DNA of 5,144 bases from Planctomycetota bacterium (GCA_021809365.1 JAKBAC010000198.1:1-5144); one strand, 5' to 3'. Shown: positions 1-4,920, numbered from the stretch's first letter. Notes: generated from the letters alone by a model not told the origin. Program-made: numbers and translations.

Positions 1-1
1 T

Positions 2-37
2 GCCAACCAACCACCGGGTTGTCACCAAGGTGCTCTA
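2..37. repeat. 36-bp direct repeat, copy 1
   Basis: The stretch beginning GCCAACCAACCACCGGGTTG recurs at 94-129 with a single mismatch (A to C, 27 bases in). The copies are offset by 92 bp. The function is unknown; no gene around it can be supported. Confidence 0.8.
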
Positions 38-70
38 TAACCACGACGCGCCCGCCGAGCACCGGATGAT

Positions 71-112
71 AATCCGGTGGTTGACCCCCTGCCGCCAACC
101 AACCACCGGGTT
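71..112. repeat. Inverted repeat able to form a hairpin or cruciform
   Basis: AATCCGGTGGTTG at 71-83 is the reverse complement, with one mismatch, of CAACCACCGGGTT at 100-112 (and of the same motif at 8-20 in the first direct-repeat copy). The arms around 84-99 leave a 16-nt loop. There is no T-run after it, so it does not look like an intrinsic terminator. Confidence 0.55.
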
Positions 113-129
113 GTCACCACGGTGCTCTA
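94..129. repeat. 36-bp direct repeat, copy 2
   Basis: Second copy of the repeat at 2-37, 35 of 36 bases identical. Similarity weakens beyond position 129, although both copies can be read as the peptide PTNHRVVTxVLY followed by a DAP triplet. The two copies are in different frames (frame 3 and frame 2), because the 92-bp offset is one base short of 31 codons. Confidence 0.8.
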
Positions 130-163
130 CCGCGATGCTCCACCCAAAAGGGCCAAACTTTTG

Positions 164-192
164 TTGCCGATAGTCGTATAGTGCGCTAAGAT
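164..192 (+). promoter_or_regulatory. Weak candidate sigma70-type promoter for the propeller gene
   Basis: TTGCCG (164-169, 4 of 6 to TTGACA), a 17-bp spacer, then TAAGAT (187-192, 4 of 6 to TATAAT). The start of transcription would fall near 199, leaving a leader of about 75 nt before the ATG at 276. The match is mediocre and could be chance. Confidence 0.25.
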
Positions 193-258
193 GGAAGTTG
201 CGTGCGACTCATTGGCCGCTCTGGCTGTTCAGCGAGGGAAGCGCTACGAGTTCATTTG

Positions 259-266
259 AAAGGTGG
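259..266 (+). promoter_or_regulatory. Ribosome binding site supporting ATG at 276
   Basis: AAAGGTGG ends 9 nt before the ATG at 276. It is the reason for preferring this start over the internal ATGs at residues 34, 39 and 41, which lie inside the hydrophobic core of the signal peptide and would destroy it. Confidence 0.55.
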
Positions 267-275
267 TCCTGATTT

Positions 276-2120
276 ATGAATGGTACTTTTTCCAATCCGC
301 GCGAGCGGCCAACGGCAAGCATCCGGGGAGTTCAACAGTGCATAAGGGCAATATTCAGTATTATCCTGGGCGGAATGTGTCTGGGGTTTATGCTCATGGC
401 GGCGCCGCGTGCCCAAGCGGCGGTGAATATTCTCATCAACCACAATACGCTTGCCAACACTGGTGAAAACCTGCAGGAGCATGTGCTGACGCCGCAAAAT
501 ATCAGCAGGGGGAAATTCGGCAAACTGTTTGTCACGCAACTGGGCGGGGTGGATTACGGCCAGCCGCTGTTTGTCTCGCACGTCAATATCACCACCGGCC
601 CGCATCGGGGCGTGCAGAATATCATCCTTGCAACCACGTCCCGCGATACCATTTGTGCCATCAACGCCGATGACGGGCAGGTGCTATGGAACCGCAATCT
701 GCTCAAACATTTTGACAACGCTTCGGATACGATCAAAGCGCAGGAGAAAAACCCCAACTGGGCCGCCCGAAACGAACCGCTGGAAGATACCCCGGCCATT
801 GATCTGGCGACCGGTGTGGTTTATGTGGAATGCGAGGAAACTGAAAAAGGACCGGGGACTCATGGCCAACTGCACTGGATTCATGTTCTTTCTTCGCTGC
901 GCCTCAGCAACGGGAAATTCTATGCCCACCAGATTAAAATTTCAGAAAGCGGGCCGCGCGGCCAATACATCGCCGGCCCAACGGTGCGCAAAGCCAATGG
1001 TCAATTGGACCATTTTTACGGCTTTGAAATCACATTCCGCTATCTGACCATTGATCCGGTCAACCACGTTTTATACATGGCCTGTGCCGATCCGGGTGAT
1101 ATTGGACCCTACAACGGCTGGATTCTCGGCTATGGAACGGTTAAAAACCAGGACGGCAATTTACCGGTGAAGGCGGTCTGGAGCGTCACGCCCAATGGCT
1201 GGGCCGCTGGAATATGGGGCGGGCCCATTGCCATTGACCATGCAGGCAATCTTTTTGTTGAAACCGGTAATGGCACGTTTGAAACGCATCTTATTGCGGC
1301 ACCGTATCGTGGGCGACTTAAAGTTGATTCGCCCAATTTGCAGGTCCCCGCTTTGGGGGATTTTGGTGATGCGGCCCTGAAGCTGATTCCGGATTCTGAT
1401 ACCCGCCAACATCGTGATAACCCCAACGGCTTCGGGCTGCATGTCGCCGATTATTTTGTGCCTACGAATGAAAACATCCTTCTGCGCACCGACCAGGATC
1501 TCGGATCTTCCAGCCCGGTGCTTCTGCCGGCTTTTGTCGGAGACAGGCAGCACCGCCATCTGCTGGTCATCAATGATAAGCCGGGGACTATTTATTTACT
1601 GGATCGTGATGATATGGGCGGATACCACGGAGGCAAAAAGGGGGACGGCCATTCCGGATATAATGCGGTCGTTCAGACCTTACCCCATGCGACGGGCAGC
1701 GGCTTCAGCTCCGGTGCCTTTTTCGCAGGATCCCATCGGCACAGCGGCTGGATTTATTACGCGGAGGTAAGCGATTTCGCCAAGGCCTTTCTTATTTCTC
1801 ACGCCCACATCAAGCCACAACCCGTTACCGAATCCAGGGATAGATTTCCGTATCCCGGTTCCACTGCTGAAATATCGGCCCATGGAACACGCCACGGTAT
1901 TGTCTGGTGGTTGAACCGAAATAAAAATCGGATGGTGGCTTACCGTCCGGATAATTTTCGCACGGAACTATTTGACAGTGACCGGGGCACCGGGCGCGAC
2001 GGTCTGTCCAATAAACTTGTGGGGCGTGAAATTGATATGAATTCCACCCCCACCGTGGCCGATGGCCGGGTGTATGTCAGCACCACAAAAGCCTTGAACT
2101 GCTATGGATTGCTGCACTGA
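276..2120 (+). CDS. Secreted PQQ-like beta-propeller (quinoprotein-type) protein
   Basis: A 614-aa exported protein. Residues 9-24 carry several arginines, 25-43 are hydrophobic, and AQA at 46-48 followed by AVN gives a good signal peptidase I site, so the mature protein starts near residue 49 in the periplasm or outside. The rest reads as beta-propeller blades: NIILATTSRDTICAINADDG (115-134) with QVLW, the PYNGWILGYG segment (278-287), GGPIAIDHAGNLFVETGNGT (315-334), DQDLGSSSPVLLP (406-418), LLVINDKPGTIYLLDRDDMG (429-448), a WWLNRNKNRMVAY strand (544-556) and the closing STPTVADGRVYVST with CYGLL at the C-terminus. This pattern matches large secreted 'pyrrolo-quinoline quinone' repeat proteins I know from Acidobacteria and Planctomycetes; most have no assigned substrate. 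The fold does not prove that PQQ is bound, and no haem c motif (CxxCH) is present. It is monocistronic here and convergent with the prenyltransferase gene. The long polar N-region before the hydrophobic core is slightly unusual. Confidence 0.88.
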   Translation: MNGTFSNPRERPTASIRGVQQCIRAIFSIILGGMCLGFMLMAAPRAQAAVNILINHNTLANTGENLQEHVLTPQNISRGKFGKLFVTQLGGVDYGQPLFVSHVNITTGPHRGVQNIILATTSRDTICAINADDGQVLWNRNLLKHFDNASDTIKAQEKNPNWAARNEPLEDTPAIDLATGVVYVECEETEKGPGTHGQLHWIHVLSSLRLSNGKFYAHQIKISESGPRGQYIAGPTVRKANGQLDHFYGFEITFRYLTIDPVNHVLYMACADPGDIGPYNGWILGYGTVKNQDGNLPVKAVWSVTPNGWAAGIWGGPIAIDHAGNLFVETGNGTFETHLIAAPYRGRLKVDSPNLQVPALGDFGDAALKLIPDSDTRQHRDNPNGFGLHVADYFVPTNENILLRTDQDLGSSSPVLLPAFVGDRQHRHLLVINDKPGTIYLLDRDDMGGYHGGKKGDGHSGYNAVVQTLPHATGSGFSSGAFFAGSHRHSGWIYYAEVSDFAKAFLISHAHIKPQPVTESRDRFPYPGSTAEISAHGTRHGIVWWLNRNKNRMVAYRPDNFRTELFDSDRGTGRDGLSNKLVGREIDMNSTPTVADGRVYVSTTKALNCYGLLH

Positions 2121-2123
2121 TAG

Positions 2124-2149
2124 CGCGGACGACATCGCGGCTTATTTTT
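2124..2149 (+). terminator. Weak candidate intrinsic terminator after the propeller gene
   Basis: CGCGG (2124-2128) can pair with TCGCG (2135-2139, including one G-U pair) around a 6-nt loop, followed by GCTTATTTTTG with five consecutive T at 2145-2149. The position is right, just after the stop codon at 2118-2120. The stem is short, so this is tentative. Confidence 0.35.
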
Positions 2150-2181
2150 GGCGTGCCCGTTGACTCCGCATTGCGCGGCGG

Positions 2182-2221
2182 CGTGCAGTGGGGCGTGGCG
2201 ATCTTCCACGACGTGCAGTGG
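2182..2221. repeat. Short direct repeat with hairpin in the convergent spacer
   Basis: CGTGCAGTGG occurs at 2182-2191 and 2212-2221, 30 bp apart. Between them CGTGG (2194-2198) and CCACG (2206-2210) can form a 5-bp stem with a 7-nt loop. It lies just past the prenyltransferase stop on the minus strand and could mark the 3' end of that transcript, but there is no T-run on either strand next to it. Confidence 0.35.
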
Positions 2222-2229
2222 TGAACATC

Positions 2230-3204
2230 TCACGGGCGCGCGGCGCGAATGCGGTATCGCGGCCGGCCTACGGTAAGGCCTTTGCCGGTCAGGCGCATGA
2301 CCCAGAAGGCCATATAGGACAGGCCCGCAAGAGCTAATATGATTCCCATTCCCCGGAAAGCTCCGTTGGCGGCCAACAGCGAGGCATCGTAGGCGAAGAG
2401 GGTAAACAACCCCACCAGCATAATGCGTTCGCCCCGTTTTCGCGGTGCTTCGTGATGATTAAATATTTGCCGCAGGACCCAACTGAAATAAACCACCGCC
2501 ACCACCGCCGGACCGATTGCATCGATCAAAGCGCCGCGTGTGATACCGCCGCGCAGCAGCATGATTAGCATGGCAAACGCATCAATGAGCGCCACTGAGG
2601 CCAGGAGCTTCCAGATGCCGGTAATGCGCAGCCGGGGGCGTTTGGATTCCAGGCGATAGGAAACAGCGGTGGCCACGGCGATATGCGTAAAGAGAAACAA
2701 TGATAAAATCAGAAATCCCGCATCCGGCCGGCCGATCAGGCAATTCACCGCGCGGATCAGGCCCAGGGCGATAAAACCAATGTATCCCAGATATTTTCCG
2801 GTGGCGTTATAAAACACAATCATCAGGCTGATCACCATCGCCAGCATCAGCGCGACGGGAAAGTGCAGCGGTTCAAACCAGGACAACAATGTTGCGGAAA
2901 ATAATCCTAACAGCATCAGCACCAGGCTTAACACAATGACCGCCGGCACACTAAGCCGGCCGCTGGGAATAGGCCGCCACGGGGCAAACAGACGATCCCG
3001 CCGCGAATCCAGCAGATCATTAAGCGTCATGCCGAAGGTGTAAAGAAAAAACGAGGCCAACGCCGCCAGGGCAAATTCAGCGACCGGGTCCCTGACGGCG
3101 CTGTAGCCCGGAATTTTGAGAAACATCAGTGTCCAGACATCCGCCACCGCTGTCAGCGCTAAAGCCACGCGCATAATTTGAAAAACAGCCAGTATGGACC
3201 GCAT
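2230..3204 (-). CDS. UbiA-family membrane prenyltransferase, EboC-like
   Basis: A 324-aa polytopic membrane protein with about nine hydrophobic segments (roughly 13-31, 42-62, 86-110, 113-132, 138-157, 163-182, 198-218, 228-245, 261-304 in two parts). UbiA enzymes transfer an isoprenyl diphosphate chain to an acceptor in the membrane. The first Asp-rich motif is intact: N62 D63 xx D66 xxx D70, followed by RPIPSGRLS at 77-85. YNATGK (132-137) and GLIRAVNCLIG (148-158) fit the middle of the family. I do not see the usual second DxxxD motif; the equivalent loop appears to be SYRLESKRPR (182-191). As I remember, EboC-type UbiA homologues also diverge here, so I suggest an EboC-like protein, but the substrate is unknown and eboA/B/D/E/F are absent. 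The start ATG has GGAG on the minus strand at 3210-3213, 5 nt upstream. It lies 38 bp after the third BMC-P gene and is probably the last gene of that operon. Family assignment is firm; subfamily is not. Confidence 0.87.
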   Translation of the reverse strand: MRSILAVFQIMRVALALTAVADVWTLMFLKIPGYSAVRDPVAEFALAALASFFLYTFGMTLNDLLDSRRDRLFAPWRPIPSGRLSVPAVIVLSLVLMLLGLFSATLLSWFEPLHFPVALMLAMVISLMIVFYNATGKYLGYIGFIALGLIRAVNCLIGRPDAGFLILSLFLFTHIAVATAVSYRLESKRPRLRITGIWKLLASVALIDAFAMLIMLLRGGITRGALIDAIGPAVVAVVYFSWVLRQIFNHHEAPRKRGERIMLVGLFTLFAYDASLLAANGAFRGMGIILALAGLSYMAFWVMRLTGKGLTVGRPRYRIRAARP

Positions 3205-3242
3205 GGCGACTCCGATGGTTAGTGCTCTGTCACGCCCGCAAA

Positions 3243-3509
3243 TTAAGCCTGGTATTGATAATCATCGACAATCGCCACGACACAGGCATCCACCGGCAGC
3301 GGTGGATCAAACGGATTGGCCGCCTCACGCCCCTCTTCATAGATCACCAGTGACCCATCCGAGGCACCGGTTACATCCACTGCCAGAATCGTCCAGCGGA
3401 TCGGCTGTTGATTAAAATCCAACGGCTCAAGCAACACTAACCGCTGCGTTTCCAGGCCCGCAAGCCGAACGCGGGCTTCAATTCGACCAATAACTTTACC
3501 TAAGTACAT
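3243..3509 (-). CDS. BMC-P microcompartment vertex protein (EutN/CcmL family), third in operon
   Basis: An 88-aa protein of the usual length for the single-domain pentamer family whose members cap the twelve vertices of bacterial microcompartment shells. The start MYLGKVIGRI is typical, as are the RLVLLEPLD strand (23-31), the AVDVTGASDG turn (43-52, family pattern D-x-x-G-A-G-x-G-E), REAANPF (61-67) and the C-terminal VDACVVAIVD (73-82). Overall identity to the two neighbouring paralogues is low by eye, so the three probably play different vertex roles rather than being a recent triplication. The ATG at 3507-3509 begins exactly where the family usually does; its ribosome binding site is weak (GGA about 7 nt upstream). 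It follows the second gene by 38 bp and precedes the prenyltransferase by 38 bp. No signal peptide; cytosolic. Confidence 0.93.
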   Translation of the reverse strand: MYLGKVIGRIEARVRLAGLETQRLVLLEPLDFNQQPIRWTILAVDVTGASDGSLVIYEEGREAANPFDPPLPVDACVVAIVDDYQYQA

Positions 3510-3547
3510 ACGTTATTCCACAATCCCGCTGGTTCTAAGTTCCCGGA

Positions 3548-3826
3548 TTACCGGCCCCCGGCGGGCGAATCAACCAGTGCCATAATACCCAGCCGCATGG
3601 GGCAATGGGCATCCGTTTTAAGCATCGTCTGCACGCCCCGGCCATCACTTACCACCAGCACCCGCATACCCTTGGCCGCGCCCAGCACATCCGCCGCAAT
3701 TTGTGGAAAGCCGCTGGGCTGACCGCTGGCGGGATCAATGGGTTGAACAATTAAAAGCCGCGCCCCGGCCATGGAGGCGTGCTTTCTGGTGGCGGTTACC
3801 GTGCCTTTAACCATGGCAATAAACAT
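3548..3826 (-). CDS. BMC-P microcompartment vertex protein (EutN/CcmL family), second in operon, divergent
   Basis: A 92-aa protein from the chosen ATG. The frame stays open upstream to 3907, but aligning MFIAMVKGTVTATRK with the first paralogue's MIIAKIIGTVVATVK places the start at 3826, with GAGG 6 nt before it. The family core is recognisable: ARLLIVQPIDP (22-32), AADVLGAAKG (44-53) and a final MALVD strand (82-86). It is the most diverged of the three: the usual GSSAR or REA segment is replaced by DGRGVQ (61-66), and the usual hydrophobic P-x-D-A strand by DAHCPMRLG (72-80) with a cysteine. It also has a longer loop, DPASGQPSGFPQ (31-42). Likely role: pentameric vertex of a microcompartment shell, or a vertex variant with its own partner or cargo. 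Situated 40 bp after the first BMC-P gene. Confidence 0.88.
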   Translation of the reverse strand: MFIAMVKGTVTATRKHASMAGARLLIVQPIDPASGQPSGFPQIAADVLGAAKGMRVLVVSDGRGVQTMLKTDAHCPMRLGIMALVDSPAGGR

Positions 3827-3832
3827 ACAGAG

Positions 3833-3836
3833 CCTC
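3833..3836 (-). promoter_or_regulatory. Ribosome binding site fixing the start of the second BMC-P gene
   Basis: GAGG on the minus strand lies 6 nt before the ATG at 3824-3826. A competing ATG at 3836-3838 overlaps it and has no comparable site. The alternative upstream extension to 3907 would overlap the preceding gene and add residues that do not match the family. Confidence 0.5.
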
Positions 3837-3866
3837 ATGACATCCGCGCCCGGCGGACAGATTATT

Positions 3867-4166
3867 TCAACTGCGTTTGAAAACCAGTTGGCCGTTGGCA
3901 TCGACACGATCTATTAACGCGATAACTACGGCATCGGTGGAGGTGCTTTTCATACTTGGGGTCATGCGGGCCGAACTGCCCTGCGTAAGGACCACGAATT
4001 CCCCTTCGCCGGCACCGAGATCATCATTGGCCACCAGCACGGTTTGCCCCGGCACAAGCTGTCCGTCTTTGAGGACATGCGCCTGGGCCAAGACCAGTTT
4101 TTTTCCATCAAAACCGGGATCTTTTACGGTTGCGACAACCGTGCCGATAATTTTTGCGATAATCAC
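3867..4166 (-). CDS. BMC-P microcompartment vertex protein (EutN/CcmL family), first in operon
   Basis: A 99-aa protein starting at a GTG codon. The start MIIAKIIGTVVATVKDPG is a textbook EutN/CcmL N-terminus, followed by GKKLVLAQ (21-28), NDDLGAGEGE (47-56), the conserved QGSSAR (62-67) and TDAVVIALID (77-86). A short polar tail, RVDANGQLVFKRS, extends beyond the usual end. Members assemble as pentamers at the vertices of microcompartment shells. The open frame reaches a TTG at 4196, but GGAG 6 nt before the GTG, the family start and the mapped promoter (expected transcript start near 4195) all favour 4166. It is the first gene after the promoter and is followed 40 bp later by the second BMC-P gene. 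Three such genes in a row recall PVM-type microcompartment loci, whose known members degrade L-fucose and L-rhamnose; no such enzyme is visible here, so the cargo is undetermined. Confidence 0.93.
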   Translation of the reverse strand: MIIAKIIGTVVATVKDPGFDGKKLVLAQAHVLKDGQLVPGQTVLVANDDLGAGEGEFVVLTQGSSARMTPSMKSTSTDAVVIALIDRVDANGQLVFKRS

Positions 4167-4172
4167 AGACAG

Positions 4173-4176
4173 CTCC
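4173..4176 (-). promoter_or_regulatory. Ribosome binding site that selects the GTG start at 4166
   Basis: GGAG on the minus strand ends 6 nt before the GTG at 4164-4166. No similar site precedes the TTG at 4196, which in any case lies at about the predicted transcription start. Confidence 0.6.
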
Positions 4177-4201
4177 AGTGCAGGTTCAATTTTCAAGGGC
4201 G

Positions 4202-4230
4202 ATTATCGCACGCAAAGGCCTCCTTGCCAA
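4202..4230 (-). promoter_or_regulatory. Sigma70-type promoter of the BMC-P/prenyltransferase operon
   Basis: On the minus strand TTGGCA (4225-4230, 5 of 6 to TTGACA), a spacer of exactly 17 bp, then GATAAT (4202-4207, 5 of 6 to TATAAT). Transcription would start around 4195, leaving a leader of about 29 nt with the ribosome binding site well placed. No operator palindrome is obvious within it. Confidence 0.65.
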
Positions 4231-4246
4231 GGCAGCCAGACGATTG

Positions 4247-4341
4247 GCGATCCACAGATTTTATCGATTAGCCAGATTTCCACCCGTAGCTCAATGCGGC
4301 AGCGTTGAGTTGTATGCGGAATACGAGTTGATGACACGATG
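4247..4341 (+). repeat. REP-like ~95-bp repeat, copy 1 (GTAG-footed palindrome)
   Basis: Shares with copy 2 a 24-bp identical block (4247-4270, matching 4395-4418) and a 35-bp identical block (4278-4312, matching 4427-4461), then a weaker match to about 4341. Within the second block GTAG (4286-4289) is followed by CTCAATGC-GGCA-GCGTTGAG (4290-4309), an 8-bp stem including one T-G pair with a 4-nt loop. A GTAG-type tetranucleotide at the foot of a short imperfect palindrome is the layout of REP sequences mobilised by REP-associated tyrosine transposases (RAYTs). No transposase is in the window. Confidence 0.75.
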
Positions 4342-4394
4342 CGTTAGCCTGTCGCAATTGGCAATCCGGAAATGTCAATGGAACCACGCGAGCA

Positions 4395-4490
4395 GCGATC
4401 CACAGATTTTATCGATTAACACCGTTTTCCACCCGTAGCTCAATGCGGCAGCGTTGAGTTGGAATCGAGATGCGATTTGATGGCACGATG
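4395..4490 (+). repeat. REP-like ~95-bp repeat, copy 2 (GTAG-footed palindrome)
   Basis: Direct copy of 4247-4341, displaced 148-149 bp. GTAG is at 4435-4438 and the identical palindrome at 4439-4458. The middle segment (4419-4426) differs from copy 1 by substitutions and one extra base; the tails share TTGATGrCACGATG (r is A or G), ending at 4341 and 4490. Confidence 0.75.
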
Positions 4491-4595
4491 TTTCTTCGGG
4501 CGGCGCGACCGCCACGGCGCAGTCGCACCCTCGTCAGTCCGCGTTGCGAACCGCATCCTACCGCGACGCTTCCGCATCGGGCTGCTGGCGCAGGT

Positions 4596-4621
4596 GTAGC
4601 CCCATGCGGAGGCGCCGGGGC
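4596..4621 (+). repeat. Diverged third REP-like palindrome
   Basis: GTAGC, then ATGCGG and GCG, align without gaps to the palindromes at 4286 and 4435, and the changes on the two sides partly compensate: the outer stem CTCA/TGAG becomes CCCC/GGGG. The inner stem has mismatches, so the hairpin is less regular. The flanks do not match copies 1 and 2. Confidence 0.4.
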
Positions 4622-4673
4622 GAATGCGGCCGGCCGCGCGCGACTTGGATATTGGGGGGACGTGCCTCCCGCA

Positions 4674-4688
4674 TCGGCAACGTGCCGA
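4674..4688 (-). terminator. Hairpin just after the DUF3185 gene
   Basis: TCGGCA (4674-4679) pairs perfectly with TGCCGA (4683-4688) around a 3-nt loop, 5 bp beyond the stop codon of the minus-strand gene ending at 4694. There is no T-run downstream on the minus strand, so it is at best an atypical terminator or a 3'-end stabilising hairpin. Confidence 0.3.
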
Positions 4689-4693
4689 CGCGT

Positions 4694-4906
4694 TTAACGC
4701 ACACGTCCCGGAATTACGGTCATCAGCAACCCCACCAGGGCCATCGCGCCGCCACCGAATATATAAACGGCGGTGGCTTGCGTATAGCGCCCGAAGATCA
4801 GATTGTGCGTTTTATCAGCCAGCGAATGGGAAGCGTGCAGGCCGGTAAATAACAGCGCAATGCCGATGATTAAAAGAACAATTCCTATAATGCGTTGAGT
4901 GTTCAC
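4694..4906 (-). CDS. Small two-helix membrane protein, DUF3185-type
   Basis: A 70-aa protein with two membrane helices (about 6-24, IIGIVLLIIGIALLFTGLH, and 47-65) joined by a polar loop beginning ASHSLADKTHN. The N-terminus MNTQRIIGIVLLIIGIALLF, the A-S-x-S loop and the GGGAMALVGL second helix match the DUF3185 family as I remember it; the function of that family is unknown. The start is GTG (minus strand 4904-4906), chosen because CAGGAG lies 8 nt upstream and the family begins with this M-N. It stands alone between the repeat-rich spacer and the right-hand spacer, with a hairpin after its stop, and is likely transcribed by itself. Localisation: inner membrane by its hydrophobic segments. 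Confidence 0.8.
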   Translation of the reverse strand: MNTQRIIGIVLLIIGIALLFTGLHASHSLADKTHNLIFGRYTQATAVYIFGGGAMALVGLLMTVIPGRVR

Positions 4907-4914
4907 GTTGTGTA

Positions 4915-4920
4915 CTCCTG
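4915..4920 (-). promoter_or_regulatory. Ribosome binding site selecting the GTG start at 4906
   Basis: CAGGAG on the minus strand, 8 nt before the GTG. It is strong and no ATG in this frame lies nearby, so the non-ATG start is well supported. Confidence 0.65.

Larger units (their letters stand above)
3..181 (+). pseudogene. Possible remnant of a repetitive coding sequence
   Basis: Frame 3 reads PTNHRVVTKVLYNHDAPAEHR from position 3 (in pieces: PTNHRVVTKVLY, NHDAPAEHR). Frame 2 reads DDNPVVDPLPPTNHRVV, then TTVLYRDAPPKRAKLLLPIVV in pieces TTVLYRDAPP and KRAKLLLPIVV, from position 65 to a TAG at 179-181. Joining the frames near 62-65 would give two consecutive copies of one peptide repeat ending in a stop codon, as expected of a frameshifted C-terminal end whose body lies left of the window. 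The family is not recognised. The alternative is a purely non-coding intergenic repeat; I consider both open. Confidence 0.2.
4231..4693. other. Gene-free spacer of about 460 bp with palindromic repeats
   Basis: No coding sequence can be supported on either strand. The part to about 4490 holds two copies of a ~95-bp repeat. From about 4491 to 4690 the sequence becomes strikingly GC-rich, includes a third diverged palindrome at 4596-4621 and a perfect 12-bp palindrome GCGGCCGGCCGC at 4626-4637, and looks non-coding: plus-strand open frames here translate to low-complexity Arg/Ala/Pro-rich strings. Confidence 0.6.

Noticed and set aside
529..1047. Plus-strand 172-aa open frame inside the propeller gene
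   Set aside because: It is an alternative frame of the propeller coding sequence, rich in Arg/Pro/Trp with no domain; the overlapping 614-aa frame has a signal peptide and blade motifs.
3827..3907. N-terminal extension of the second BMC-P gene to 3907
   Set aside because: The extra residues do not match the family, overlap the end of the first BMC-P gene and have no ribosome binding site; the ATG at 3826 does.
3877..4308. Plus-strand 143-aa open frame opposite the first BMC-P gene
   Set aside because: It is antisense to a clear family member, runs into the promoter and repeat region, and its translation has no recognisable domain.
4247..4404. CGATCCACA in both repeats (4249-4257 and 4397-4405 approximately) as DnaA boxes
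   Set aside because: Only 7 of 9 bases match TTATCCACA, there are just two sites carried by the duplicated repeat, and there is no AT-rich unwinding region or dnaA/dnaN neighbour.
4247..4461. The repeated blocks as a small CRISPR array
   Set aside because: Only two copies, of about 95 bp with a 53-bp interval and internal variation; no further regular repeats or cas genes.
4470..4852. Plus-strand open frames (75, 102 and 74 aa) in the GC-rich spacer
   Set aside because: High GC content keeps frames open by chance; the translations are Arg/Ala/Pro-rich, and the right part is antisense to the DUF3185 gene.
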